64,000 bases of DNA from an uncultured Clostridia bacterium. GTDB lineage: Bacteria > Bacillota > Clostridia > Christensenellales > Aristaeellaceae. The notes below the pieces were generated by a model. That model had not been told where the DNA came from, did no database searches, and worked only from the letters and a program-made list of their open reading frames with translations. The stretch is taken from positions 1 to 64,000 of the forward strand of contig CAKUFG010000006.1 of NCBI GenBank assembly GCA_934647235.1, in the 5' to 3' direction. The position numbers were made by a program, and so were the translations under genes. Shown here in pieces: positions 55,159 through 63,263 of the stretch (position 1 is its first letter; each line of letters starts with the position of its first letter).

Positions 55159-55188
55159 TTGACAGCCTCCCTATCCCCGTGCTACAAT
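55159..55188 (+). promoter_or_regulatory. SigA-type promoter of the ribU operon
   Basis: TTGACA at 55159-55164, an 18-bp spacer and TACAAT at 55183-55188 with TGC upstream (extended -10). It begins 11 bp after the galactokinase-like stop. Confidence 0.8.
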
Positions 55189-55192
55189 GCAG

Positions 55193-55219
55193 CTGGTTTT
55201 CGGAGAAAACGAAAACCAG
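55193..55219 (+). other. Hairpin at the 5' end of the ribU leader
   Basis: CTGGTTTTCG (55193-55202) pairs perfectly with CGAAAACCAG (55210-55219) around the loop GAGAAAA. It lies near the transcription start, upstream of the riboswitch, and may protect the 5' end. Confidence 0.55.
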
Positions 55220-55223
55220 GCAA

Positions 55224-55347
55224 CTTCTTCGGGGCAGGGTGAGCCGCGCGCGCAGCGGCAATTCCCGACCGGCGGTATAGCCCGCGAGCCGCAAGGCTGA
55301 CATGGTGTAATTCCATGGCCGACAGTACAGTCTGGATGAGAGAAGAA
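55224..55347 (+). promoter_or_regulatory. FMN riboswitch (RFN element)
   Basis: The core runs CTTCTTCGGGGCAGGGTGA, then a variable stem, ATTCCCGACCGGCGGTATAG, CCCGCGAGCC, GACATGGTGTAATTCCATGG, CCGACAGTACAGTCTGG, ending ATGAGAGAAG. All conserved blocks of the FMN aptamer are present. Binding of FMN should favour the terminator downstream and switch off ribU and the genes behind it. Confidence 0.95.
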
Positions 55348-55365
55348 ACCGCAAGGCTTCTTTGC

Positions 55366-55398
55366 ATTGCCCCCGATTGCGCGTCGGGGGCAATTTTT
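55366..55398 (+). terminator. Riboswitch-controlled intrinsic terminator
   Basis: ATTGCCCCCGA (55366-55376) pairs with TCGGGGGCAAT (55384-55394), then TTTT. It ends just before the ribU ribosome binding site (GGGAGG). Confidence 0.85.
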
Positions 55399-55415
55399 AT
55401 TGGGAGGAAAGAACA

Positions 55416-56021
55416 ATGTCAACCATCAAAAAACGCCGTATCTCCACCGCCGATCTGTGCTACATTGGCGTCATGAGCGCCATCTCCGTCGTGCTGAGCC
55501 TGACGCTGAAAATTCCCATGGCTTTTCTGGCCCCGTGGCTCAAGCTGGATCTGAGCTTCGTGCCCGTTATGCTGACCGGCTTTGCCCTGGGCCCTGTATC
55601 CGGCCTGATCGTGCTGACCATTACCAACGTGATTCACCTGTTTGTCAGCGATTCGGCCATGGTTGGCCAGCTGGCTGATTTTCTGCTTGGACTGTGCTTT
55701 ATGCTGCCCGCTTCGCTGATCTATCGCCGCCAGCATACCCGCCGTGGTGCGCTGGTTGGCATGATCGTGGGCAGCGTATGCATGATTGCAGGCGGCATCC
55801 TGAGCAACCTGTACCTGCTGCTTCCGCTCTACCTGGGCGCGGATTATGCGCAAAAGCTGGTTAACGTGGGCTTCAGCTCCGTATCCAACTGCATTGCCGT
55901 CGCCGTTATCCCCTTTAACCTGATCAAGGGCGTGGTCGTCAGCGCCGTCACGTTTGTGCTGTACAAGCGGCTGTCGCGCCTGCTGCACCGCGCCCAGCAA
56001 AAGGAAGGAAATAGAAAGTGA
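55416..56021 (+). CDS. ribU: Riboflavin ECF transporter S component RibU
   Basis: 201 residues with five or six membrane segments. The family motifs PWLKLDLSFVPVMLTGFALGP and LADFLLG are visible. It binds riboflavin and associates with the shared ECF module (EcfT, EcfA, EcfA'), which is not in this window. The FMN riboswitch and a GGGAGG site 8 bases before the ATG support the call. The stop overlaps the tsaE start (GTGA). Confidence 0.9.
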   Translation: MSTIKKRRISTADLCYIGVMSAISVVLSLTLKIPMAFLAPWLKLDLSFVPVMLTGFALGPVSGLIVLTITNVIHLFVSDSAMVGQLADFLLGLCFMLPASLIYRRQHTRRGALVGMIVGSVCMIAGGILSNLYLLLPLYLGADYAQKLVNVGFSSVSNCIAVAVIPFNLIKGVVVSAVTFVLYKRLSRLLHRAQQKEGNRK

Positions 56022-56473
56022 TCACCTGTCTCTGTCCGGATCGTGAATCCACCCAGGCCCTTGGCGCGCGGCTGGCCCCGACGCTGCGCGCGGGCGATGT
56101 GATTTTGCTGTCCGGCGATATGGGCGCGGGCAAAAGCGAGTTTGCCCGGGGCGTGGCGCGCGGCCTTGGCATTGCCTGCGCCGTGCCCAGCCCATCCTTT
56201 ACCATCCTGAACGTATACGAAGAGGGCCGCGTGCCGCTGTACCACTTTGACTGGTACCGTATCGGCGATGAAAGCGAATTGACCGATATGGGCCTGGACG
56301 AGTATATCGGCGGCAATGGCGTAACCCTGATTGAGTGGCATGAGCGCGCCAGCGATCTGCTGCCCGAAACCGCGCTGGAAGTGCGGCTGACCCCCCTGGA
56401 AAACGGCGCGCGTGAAATCGCCCTGATTCCGCGCGGAGAATGGGAGAATACGCATGATCATCCTGGCAATTGA
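56018..56473 (+). CDS. tsaE: tRNA threonylcarbamoyladenosine biosynthesis ATPase TsaE
   Basis: 151 residues. Walker A SGDMGAGKSEFARG, the PSPSFTILNVYE switch, and YHFDWYRIGDESEL, LDEYIGGNGVTLIEWHER are family hallmarks. It supports TsaB-TsaD in making t6A37 on ANN-decoding tRNAs. The start is the GTG at 56018 overlapping the ribU stop. It overlaps tsaB by 20 bp. Confidence 0.93.
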   Translation: MITCLCPDRESTQALGARLAPTLRAGDVILLSGDMGAGKSEFARGVARGLGIACAVPSPSFTILNVYEEGRVPLYHFDWYRIGDESELTDMGLDEYIGGNGVTLIEWHERASDLLPETALEVRLTPLENGAREIALIPRGEWENTHDHPGN

Positions 56474-57149
56474 CACCTCGGGCCCGGTCGCGGGCGTAAG
56501 CGTATGGTGCGACGGCGCAATCCGCTATGAGGCCGCCGCCGTCAACAAAATGACGCACTCCGAAAACATCATGCCCATGGTGGAGGAGGCGCTGCTGCGC
56601 GCGGGCGTTACCAAGGAGCAGCTCACCCTGCTGGCCGTTACCGTCGGCCCCGGCTCCTTCACGGGCGTGCGCATCGGCGTGACCGCCGTCAAGGCGCTGT
56701 CCCACGCGCTGGGCATTCCCTGCGTGGCTGTGGACGCGCTGGAGGCCACCGCTGCCGGGCTGGAAGCACGGGATGAGATCGTGTGCCCCATTCAGGATGC
56801 GCGCGTGCAGCAGGTGTACGGCGCGGCATTTTGCAATGGCAAGCGCCTGCTGGACGACTGTGTGCTCAAGCTCCCTGAATATCTGGATAAGATCAGCACG
56901 CTGGGCGAGCGCTTTCTCTTTACCGGCGACGGCGTAGCCGTGTACCGGCAGCAGATTGCCGATTGCCTGGGTGATCGCGTGCGTTTTGCCGCCGCGCCCT
57001 GCGCCTATCTGCGCCCTGCCGCCGTGGCCGCCCTGGCCGCGCGCGATGCGGATCAGGCCGTGGATTATCTGACGCTTCAGCCCCTGTACCTGCGCGCCCC
57101 GCAGGCGGAGCGCGAACGCGCCGCGCGGGAGGCCAAGCAGCATGGCTGA
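56454..57149 (+). CDS. tsaB: tRNA threonylcarbamoyladenosine biosynthesis protein TsaB
   Basis: 231 residues. ILAIDTSGPVAGVSV, MTHSENIMPMVEEAL, TVGPGSFTGVRIGVTAVKAL and CPIQDARVQQVYGA are typical of TsaB, the non-catalytic partner that pairs with TsaD. tsaD is not in this window. It overlaps both neighbours in the ribU operon. Confidence 0.94.
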   Translation: MIILAIDTSGPVAGVSVWCDGAIRYEAAAVNKMTHSENIMPMVEEALLRAGVTKEQLTLLAVTVGPGSFTGVRIGVTAVKALSHALGIPCVAVDALEATAAGLEARDEIVCPIQDARVQQVYGAAFCNGKRLLDDCVLKLPEYLDKISTLGERFLFTGDGVAVYRQQIADCLGDRVRFAAAPCAYLRPAAVAALAARDADQAVDYLTLQPLYLRAPQAERERAAREAKQHG

Positions 57150-57639
57150 TATCACCCTGCGCCGCATGACCCTGGCCGACGCGCCAGCCGTGCACGCCAT
57201 CGAGGCCGCCACCTTCGCCATTCCCTGGAGCCTGCAATCCTTTGAAGAGGAAATGACTCGCAACGCCTGTGCGCGCTACTTGGTGGCGCAAACGCCGGCG
57301 GGCGACATCATTGGCTTCGCCGGGGTGTGGGTGGTGATCGACGAAGGCCACATCACCAACATCGCCGTGCGTGAGGACTATCGCGGCCAGGGCATTGGCC
57401 GCCTGCTGACCGCCGGGCTGATGCAGTACGCCGCCAACCTGGGCGTAACCTACATGACCCTGGAGGTGCGCCGCAGCAACGAAACGGCGCAGAACCTGTA
57501 CCGCTCCCTGGACTTTATTCAGGTGGGCGTGCGCAAAAAATACTATGAGGATAACGGCGAGGACGCGCTGTTTATGGTGTGCGACCATATGCCCCCCGCG
57601 CAGGAGGACTTTGAGGAGCCGGAGACGGTGAGGGAATAA
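57142..57639 (+). CDS. rimI: Ribosomal protein S18-alanine N-acetyltransferase RimI
   Basis: 165 residues. GNAT fold with IEAATFAIPWSLQSFEEEM, GHITNIAVREDYRGQGIGRLL (acetyl-CoA site) and VTYMTLEVRRSNETAQNLYRSLDF. This start and layout match RimI, which in Bacillota is regularly encoded beside tsaB and tsaD. It overlaps tsaB by 8 bp and is followed by a terminator. Confidence 0.92.
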   Translation: MADITLRRMTLADAPAVHAIEAATFAIPWSLQSFEEEMTRNACARYLVAQTPAGDIIGFAGVWVVIDEGHITNIAVREDYRGQGIGRLLTAGLMQYAANLGVTYMTLEVRRSNETAQNLYRSLDFIQVGVRKKYYEDNGEDALFMVCDHMPPAQEDFEEPETVRE

Positions 57640-57757
57640 GGCGGCAGCTATGCAAGAGAATCTGCAAAACACCTCGTCTTCACAATAAAAAGGCTGAAAA
57701 AACAACAGAAGCGGGTGATGGCGCAACCTATATCCTTGCCTGTCGCACCCCAAAACA

Positions 57758-57798
57758 GCTTCGCATCCCGCAGCATCGTGGGACGCGAAGCGTTTTTT
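57758..57798 (+). terminator. Terminator of the ribU-tsaE-tsaB-rimI operon
   Basis: GCTTCGCATCCC (57758-57769) pairs with GGGACGCGAAGC (57780-57791) with one mismatch, then a run of six T. Confidence 0.85.
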
Positions 57799-57814
57799 AT
57801 TCTCAGTTGCCCAG

Positions 57815-58864
57815 TCAGTCTATTGAGTTGGAATAGGTATAATTCTTTCCATTCTCCTTGCACCAGTTTTCCGCCCAGGAACCGCGAACAACCGTAAAGC
57901 TAAGCGAAACTGAGCAGGATTCGAACGCCCAGTTTCCAATGGTTGTCAGGCTGCTCGGCAGGGTGATGTTCGTAAGGGATTCGCAGCCAGCAAATGCCCC
58001 ATTTCCGATGGTTGTCAGGCTGTCCGGCAGCGCGATGCTTGCAAGGGATTTGCATCCAGAGAAAGCCCAGTTTCTGATGCATGTCGGACTGCCCGGCAGC
58101 GTGATGCTTTCAAGGGATTCGCATCCAGAAAAAGCCCAAGCTTCAATGGTTGTCAGGCTATCTGGCAGCGTGATGTTCGTAAGAGATTCGCAGCCACAGA
58201 AAGCCCCGGCTTCAATGGTTGTCAGGCTGCTCGGCAGAATGATCCTCGTAAGGGATTTGCAGCCAGCAAACGCCAATTTTCCGATGCTTGCCAGGCTGCT
58301 CGGCAGCGTGATGCTCGTAAGATATCTGCATTCATAAAACGCATTCTGTCCGATGCGTGTGACACCACAGGGAACCGCATAGCTTTCCTGCATAAATGCA
58401 CAAGGATAGCAAATCAGCTTTTTTTCTGCTTTATTAAACAGTACGCCATTGGTTGTAACAAGCATTGGATGATCGGGAGATACCTGAATTTGCGTTAGGT
58501 TATCACAGGAAGTAAACGGATTTCCTCCGATACTCAGCAAGCTATCCGGCAGTGTAATGCTCGTAAGAGATGTGCATAGATCGAACGCCCCGCCTCCGAT
58601 GCTTGTCAGGCTGTTCGGCAGCGTGATGCTCGTAAGGAAGCTGCACCCACAGAACGCATCGATCCCGATGGTTGTCAGACAGTCAGGAAGTATAATACTT
58701 GAAAGGAATTCGGAGTTGATGAACGCTTCGCTTCCTATGCTCGTCACGGCATGTCCATCTATTTGGGCAGGGACAGTCAAGAACTCTGCATAGGCGGTAT
58801 AGTTTGTGAGCTCTGCCGTTCCATCAGTCAGCAGAATATACTGATAGTCCCCGCTCTTGAACAT
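57815..58864 (-). CDS. BspA-type leucine-rich-repeat protein
   Basis: 349 residues. About eleven LRR_5 repeats of 23 residues of the form LTSITLPxSLTxIGxxAFxGCxS, interrupted once after repeat four by an island (VLFNKAEKKLICYPCAF). It ends in the usual cap TVVRGSWAENWCKENG. Such proteins are often surface adhesins, but this start (FKSGDYQYILLTDGTAEL) has no signal peptide, so either an exported domain is missing upstream or it is cytosolic. GAGGA lies 7 bases before the ATG. The 69-bp DNA repeats invite recombination. Confidence 0.85.
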   Translation of the reverse strand: MFKSGDYQYILLTDGTAELTNYTAYAEFLTVPAQIDGHAVTSIGSEAFINSEFLSSIILPDCLTTIGIDAFCGCSFLTSITLPNSLTSIGGGAFDLCTSLTSITLPDSLLSIGGNPFTSCDNLTQIQVSPDHPMLVTTNGVLFNKAEKKLICYPCAFMQESYAVPCGVTRIGQNAFYECRYLTSITLPSSLASIGKLAFAGCKSLTRIILPSSLTTIEAGAFCGCESLTNITLPDSLTTIEAWAFSGCESLESITLPGSPTCIRNWAFSGCKSLASIALPDSLTTIGNGAFAGCESLTNITLPSSLTTIGNWAFESCSVSLSFTVVRGSWAENWCKENGKNYTYSNSID

Positions 58865-59044
58865 TTGCTCTTCCTCTTTTCGGTTCTGTTATTTTGCATT
58901 GCTGCACATACCGGATACTTCGATGCGCATCGTACTTTTTCCTGCCAACGGATTCAAATGTTTCCTTCTCAATTACAGAATAACAGAAGCCAAAAAGCAC
59001 CCAAGCCAGGGCGCCAGGAATTTTATGGCGATTGATTGCCGCAC

Positions 59045-59076
59045 GCAAAAAGCGGGAGCTTTTGCTCCCGCTTTTT
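59045..59076. terminator. Bidirectional terminator
   Basis: AAAAAGCGGGAGC, loop TTTT, GCTCCCGC and seven T residues. It serves the minus-strand beta-helix gene that ends at 59088. Confidence 0.85.
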
Positions 59077-59087
59077 TTATAATAACC

Positions 59088-60581
59088 TTAAAACTCCACC
59101 GCGTAGTCGCTCCACTGACCCACGGCGCCCTGGCCGCTCAGGTCGCAGGCAGCCTCGTAGTAGTCCGCTGTGACGGTTACGTCGCTGGCGCCCTCGCGCA
59201 GCACTTCGCCCTCGGGGGATACCACGCGCACCGCGTTGCCCTGCGCATCCACCAGATTGCCCGCGCAGTACAGCGCCGTCACCGTGCTGTCCGCCGTCAC
59301 CGTCCAGGTGGAATCCTCGGATACATGCACCACGCAGTAGCCGTTGCCGCCCTCGCCCGCGCAGGATTCATCCTGCACCACCGCGCCGGTCAGCGTGCTC
59401 TGCGCCGTCAGGTACAGATCCAGGGTGGAAATGCTGTCCCAGATCACATTGCCCTGCATCTGCTGGGCGATGCCGGTGAACACACAATCCGCGCCGTTCG
59501 CACCGGCAGTACCCCAGCCGCGCTGGTTGCTGTTGCCCGTGCAGCGCAGGAAATACTCGCTGTCCGCCGCAGCCTGGATGGTCACGCTGCTGAGCACAAA
59601 CTCGCTCTCCGTGTTGGTGGTGTAGAAAATACCGCCGTTGTTGGCAATCAGCGTGCCGCCGGTCATTTCAAAGCTGCCCTTGCCCACCTGGGAGTCACCC
59701 GACATGCTCTGATACAGGATCACATTCCAGGTGTTGTCGTTCTGATCCAGATCGGACATGTTGCCGCTGAGGGTGCAATCGTACAGCCGCACAGCGTTCA
59801 GACCCTCCAGGCACAGCGCTTCAGAGCCGTTGGCGGTCAGCTGCGCGTTGTGGACGGTGATATCCGCCGTGACGTATACGGCAGGCGAACCTACGCCATT
59901 GCTGGTGTAGCTGCCGCCGTCCGCCACCAGCAGTCCGCCGCCGCGGTCGGAACGGATGGCCGCCGAGGATTCGCCCTGGGTGGTAACGGTCAGGTTGCTG
60001 GCGTACAGCGTGCCGCCGCCCGCCACATGGATGCCGCCCGAGGTATCCTGCGTGGTCTCGATGGTGCTGTCGGCCACATAGGCAATGCCATCCCCATAGG
60101 CAAACACGCCCGCGCCGCCCTTCGCGTCGGTAGAGATGGCGCTGTTGCGGACGGTCACGCTGCCGCCGGTGGTCAGCACCGCCGCGCCCACGCCATAAAA
60201 GCTGGCGCTGTCGCCGCCCGTGCTGTCGTTGGATACGCGGCTGATCTGTGCGTCCTCAATCGTCGTTTCGCCCGCGGCCACATGCACGGCGTTTTCATCC
60301 GTGCCGGTGGATTCAATCGCGCCGGTCAGCGTCGCATCCTCGGTCAGGGTGTTCACCGCCGCATACTCGCTGGGCGCGCTGCTCTGGCCGCCCGGCCCGC
60401 CCATGCCGTCAGGCGGCGTGCCCATACCGTCCGGGGGATTGCCTGTCGGCATGTCAGGCGGATTGCCGCCCTGCCCGGCAGGCGGCGTGCCCTCGGGCTT
60501 GGCGGGCGGTTCAGCCAGCGCGCATACGCTGACGGTCAACAAAACCATGGCTATCAATAAAGCAAAAATCCGTTTCTTCAT
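59088..60581 (-). CDS. Secreted right-handed beta-helix protein
   Basis: 497 residues. Signal peptide MKKRIFALLIAMVLLTVSVCALA, then a Pro/Gly-rich stretch (PPDMPTGNPPDGMGTPPDG), then many short beta-helix turns (AGGGTLYASNLTVTTQGES, DCTLSGNMSDL, and so on), as in pectate-lyase-like or polymorphic adhesin folds. Carbohydrate binding is possible, but no catalytic site is seen. The ATG at 60581 has AGGAGGT 8 bases ahead; a longer in-frame extension upstream lacks support. Confidence 0.75.
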   Translation of the reverse strand: MKKRIFALLIAMVLLTVSVCALAEPPAKPEGTPPAGQGGNPPDMPTGNPPDGMGTPPDGMGGPGGQSSAPSEYAAVNTLTEDATLTGAIESTGTDENAVHVAAGETTIEDAQISRVSNDSTGGDSASFYGVGAAVLTTGGSVTVRNSAISTDAKGGAGVFAYGDGIAYVADSTIETTQDTSGGIHVAGGGTLYASNLTVTTQGESSAAIRSDRGGGLLVADGGSYTSNGVGSPAVYVTADITVHNAQLTANGSEALCLEGLNAVRLYDCTLSGNMSDLDQNDNTWNVILYQSMSGDSQVGKGSFEMTGGTLIANNGGIFYTTNTESEFVLSSVTIQAAADSEYFLRCTGNSNQRGWGTAGANGADCVFTGIAQQMQGNVIWDSISTLDLYLTAQSTLTGAVVQDESCAGEGGNGYCVVHVSEDSTWTVTADSTVTALYCAGNLVDAQGNAVRVVSPEGEVLREGASDVTVTADYYEAACDLSGQGAVGQWSDYAVEF

Positions 60582-60768
60582 CGCTGCGTACCTCCTGTAA
60601 TCGGGAAGTTCAGGTTTCTCCTGACGATCATAGGATACCGTCAATTTTTTACAGGCGTGTGAACAAACTTTGAATTTGACGCTGCCGTCCTCAGTCGTAA
60701 TTGTTGATTTCATTTTTCTTCAAAGTACGCTATAATAAAGGAAAGCACACGCAAAGGAGAGCATCGCC

Positions 60769-61632
60769 ATGCGCTTATCCACCTCTACCGCCATTTTGCA
60801 CCATCACTTTGATTATGCCCTGACGTTGACCGATATCCCGGCCGTTATCCGCGCGGCGGGCTTTGACGCGCTGGACTGGAGCACCTGGCAGTTTTGCCTG
60901 CAGGGCGGCAAGGTGTTTGCCGGCTTGCTAAATGACGACGCCTGGGAAGCGCAGATAAACGCCCTGCGCGAGGCCGATGAGCGCGCAGGCATCGTCTGCC
61001 GCCAGACGCACTGCGTATCTACCAACTATGCGCGCTATCAAATGCTGGACGTGGAGCGTCTGCGCCTGCTGGAGCAGCGCTGCATCCGCACGGCAGCCAT
61101 CCTGGGCGCGGAATGGATGGTTATCCACCCCTTTGCACCGGAGGGCGCTGCCCGCGAGAAGGCGATTCGCTATTTCTGCGAGTATCTGAAGCCCCTGGAG
61201 GAGCTGGCTGGCAGGCTGGGCGTAGGCATTGCCATTGAAAACATGCCCGACATCACGCAAAAGCGCTTTTGCTGCAAGGCGGAGGAGCTGCGCGCGCTGG
61301 TGGACGCCTTCAACAACCCGCTGGTGGGCTGCTGCTGGGATACCGGCCACGGCATGATCTCGGGCGACGATCAATACGAAGCGCTCACCCTGCTGGGTCA
61401 CCGCGTTAAGGCGCTGCACATTGACGATAACTACGGCACAGCCAGGGACGTGCATCTGCTGCCCTACGAGGGCCTGATCGATTGGAGCAAGGTGCTGCGC
61501 GCGCTGCGTGAAATTGGCTATGACCATGATTTCGCGTTTGAGCACGCGCTCAATCCTACTCCGCACGCCGTAATGCCCGAGCAGCTGCGCTACATGTGCG
61601 CGCTGGGCAGAGAAATGCTGGCCGATATCTGA
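60769..61632 (+). CDS. Sugar phosphate isomerase/epimerase (xylose isomerase-like TIM barrel)
   Basis: 287 residues. AP-endonuclease family 2 TIM barrel: the metal-binding positions appear in IAIENMP (Glu), GCCWDTGHG (Asp, His), ALHIDDN (His, Asp) and FEHAL (Glu). Enzymes of this group interconvert keto and aldo sugars or inosose-type compounds; the substrate is unknown. AAAGGAGA precedes the ATG, and a TATAAT lies at 60731-60736 without a strong -35. Confidence 0.85.
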   Translation: MRLSTSTAILHHHFDYALTLTDIPAVIRAAGFDALDWSTWQFCLQGGKVFAGLLNDDAWEAQINALREADERAGIVCRQTHCVSTNYARYQMLDVERLRLLEQRCIRTAAILGAEWMVIHPFAPEGAAREKAIRYFCEYLKPLEELAGRLGVGIAIENMPDITQKRFCCKAEELRALVDAFNNPLVGCCWDTGHGMISGDDQYEALTLLGHRVKALHIDDNYGTARDVHLLPYEGLIDWSKVLRALREIGYDHDFAFEHALNPTPHAVMPEQLRYMCALGREMLADI

Positions 61633-61656
61633 ACCATCCGGGCTTCCAATAAAAAA

Positions 61657-61695
61657 GCAGCCGCGCTGAAGGACATGCAGTCTTCGGCGCGGCTG
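61657..61695 (-). terminator. Terminator of the kinase-acyltransferase operon
   Basis: GCAGCCGCGC (from 61657) pairs with GCGCGGCTG at the other side of a loop of about 20 nt. On the minus strand it is followed by TTTTTTATT. Confidence 0.75.
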
Positions 61696-61712
61696 TGGCG
61701 TATGGAGCATAT

Positions 61713-62198
61713 TCAGGCGTCTTTGCCTGCATGGCTGCGGTCCTCCCGCGCCTTCAGCAGCGCGTGCATGCGCGCCAGGCGCGGACGGTTATAGCGCTGA
61801 ATGACGATATAGGGCAGATGGCCGATGAGCACATAGGCGATGGATAGCCACAGCCCCCAGCCTGGCCAGATCCACACGCAGCCAAAGGTGAGAATGGACA
61901 GAATATCGTGCACCAGCTCGGCCACGCAGGTTTCCTGCACCAGGCGCTCGGCCTGCGCGGCGGAAATGGAAGCGTTGACCTGCTTTTTGGTCAGCCAGGG
62001 CAGAAAGCGGCTCATATCGGGCAGCTTGTCCTTCCAGCGCTGCACGGCTAATTTTTCATAGATTTTTCCCTCATGCTCCCAGCGCTGGGGGCGGAAGGGA
62101 AAACGATCCGCGTGAAACCAGCGGCGCGGCAGCAGGGCGGCCGCAGAGGACGCCAGCCCGATGACGGCCAGATACAGGGCGCAGTGCCAGAAACCCAT
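61713..62198 (-). CDS. CrtO-like (glycosyl-4,4'-diaponeurosporenoate acyltransferase family) membrane protein
   Basis: 161 residues with a membrane segment at each end. The family pattern is clear: FRPQRWEHEGKIYEKLAVQRWKDKLPD, then ETCVAELVHDILSI and LPYIVIQRYNRPRL. S. aureus CrtO acylates staphyloxanthin, but no carotenoid genes are near, so the real substrate is probably a different membrane lipid or glycolipid. It starts 27 bp after the histidine kinase gene, on the same strand. Confidence 0.72.
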   Translation of the reverse strand: MGFWHCALYLAVIGLASSAAALLPRRWFHADRFPFRPQRWEHEGKIYEKLAVQRWKDKLPDMSRFLPWLTKKQVNASISAAQAERLVQETCVAELVHDILSILTFGCVWIWPGWGLWLSIAYVLIGHLPYIVIQRYNRPRLARMHALLKAREDRSHAGKDA

Positions 62199-62225
62199 AG
62201 AATTGCCTCTCTCTTTGTTGATTGC

Positions 62226-63263
62226 TTATTTGCCCGGCAGCTCCACGGTAAAGCAGCTGCCCTTGCCCGGCTCGCTGCTTACCGATATTTCGCCCTCGCA
62301 CATGCGCACAATGCGCCGCGCCAGCGCCAGCCCCAGGCCGTTGCCCTCGCTCTTGTGCGAGCCGTCGGCCTGATAGAAGCGCTCGAAGATGGCGCTTTGC
62401 TGATCCTCGGGGATGCCGGGGCCGTTATCGCTGATATCGATGCGTATGTGCGCAGGCTCGCAGCGCAGGCGCAGGCGGATTTCGCCGCCCACGGGATCAA
62501 ACTTGATGGCGTTGTCCAGCAGGTTCACCCACACATGCAGCATCAGGCTTTCGCTGCCGGTGTAGGTGGCCTCGTCCATGTCCACATCCCATTCGATCTG
62601 CTTCTGCGTCCATTTGCGCTCCAGCAGCAGGATGGCGCGGCGCAACTGCTCATCCAGGCGGTAGGGATGCTTTTCCAGCGGCATGGTCTGGTTGTCCACC
62701 TTGGATAAAAGCAGGATGTTGTTCACCAGCTCGCTCAGCCTGCGGGTGCTCAGCAGGATTTTATCGGCGTACTCGCGCTGCAGGGCGGGATCGTTGCCCG
62801 CGTCCTGCATCAGCATGGCATAGCCCTCGATGGCGTTGATGGGCGTTTTGAATTCGTGCGACACGTTGGAGATGAAATCGCTTTGCAGCGTTTCGGTGGC
62901 GGCCAGCGCGCGGGTCATGGTGTTGAAGTGCGCGTAGGAATCGCGCATCTCGCCCAGCGCGCCGGGGTTATCCAGCCGCACGGTGAAATCCCCCGCGGCC
63001 ACGCGCTCCATCGCCCGGCCCAGGCGCGTGACGGGGCGCAGGAAAAAGCGGCTCATGATAATGCTGAGCCCGCCGCCCAGCACCACGCTGAAGAGCACCA
63101 TCCACACGATCGTGGGCACGGTAAAGCGCGTGTTGGTCAGCCATTCCAGCAGGATGGTCAGCAGCGCCGATACGCCCAGCGTGACGCACAGGATGGCGAA
63201 GATGCACACGATGAAATACAGCCGCAGGTTATCCCCGCGCGGGGCAGCCTTCCGGGGCTTCAC
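62226..63263 (-). CDS. Sensor histidine kinase
   Basis: 345 residues. Two membrane segments lie close together (about 15-35 and 50-70) with a short external loop, then a HAMP (RPVTRLGRAMERVAAGDFTVRL), HisKA with phospho-His in SNVSHEFKTPINAIEGY, and the HATPase boxes NLLDNAIKF, DNGPGIP and GNGLGLALARRI. The short loop suggests signals sensed in or at the membrane. It starts with GTG overlapping the stop of the response regulator (GTGA). Confidence 0.93.
   Translation of the reverse strand: MKPRKAAPRGDNLRLYFIVCIFAILCVTLGVSALLTILLEWLTNTRFTVPTIVWMVLFSVVLGGGLSIIMSRFFLRPVTRLGRAMERVAAGDFTVRLDNPGALGEMRDSYAHFNTMTRALAATETLQSDFISNVSHEFKTPINAIEGYAMLMQDAGNDPALQREYADKILLSTRRLSELVNNILLLSKVDNQTMPLEKHPYRLDEQLRRAILLLERKWTQKQIEWDVDMDEATYTGSESLMLHVWVNLLDNAIKFDPVGGEIRLRLRCEPAHIRIDISDNGPGIPEDQQSAIFERFYQADGSHKSEGNGLGLALARRIVRMCEGEISVSSEPGKGSCFTVELPGK

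Noticed and set aside
57858..58793. Regular 69-bp repeats that could suggest a CRISPR-like array
   Set aside because: They are the coding repeats of leucine-rich-repeat units in a continuous frame, with no spacer pattern.
58824..59048. Small minus-strand open frame of 74 codons ahead of and overlapping the LRR gene
   Set aside because: It has no clear ribosome binding site or family and overlaps the LRR start in another frame; a remnant of a lost signal peptide could not be shown.
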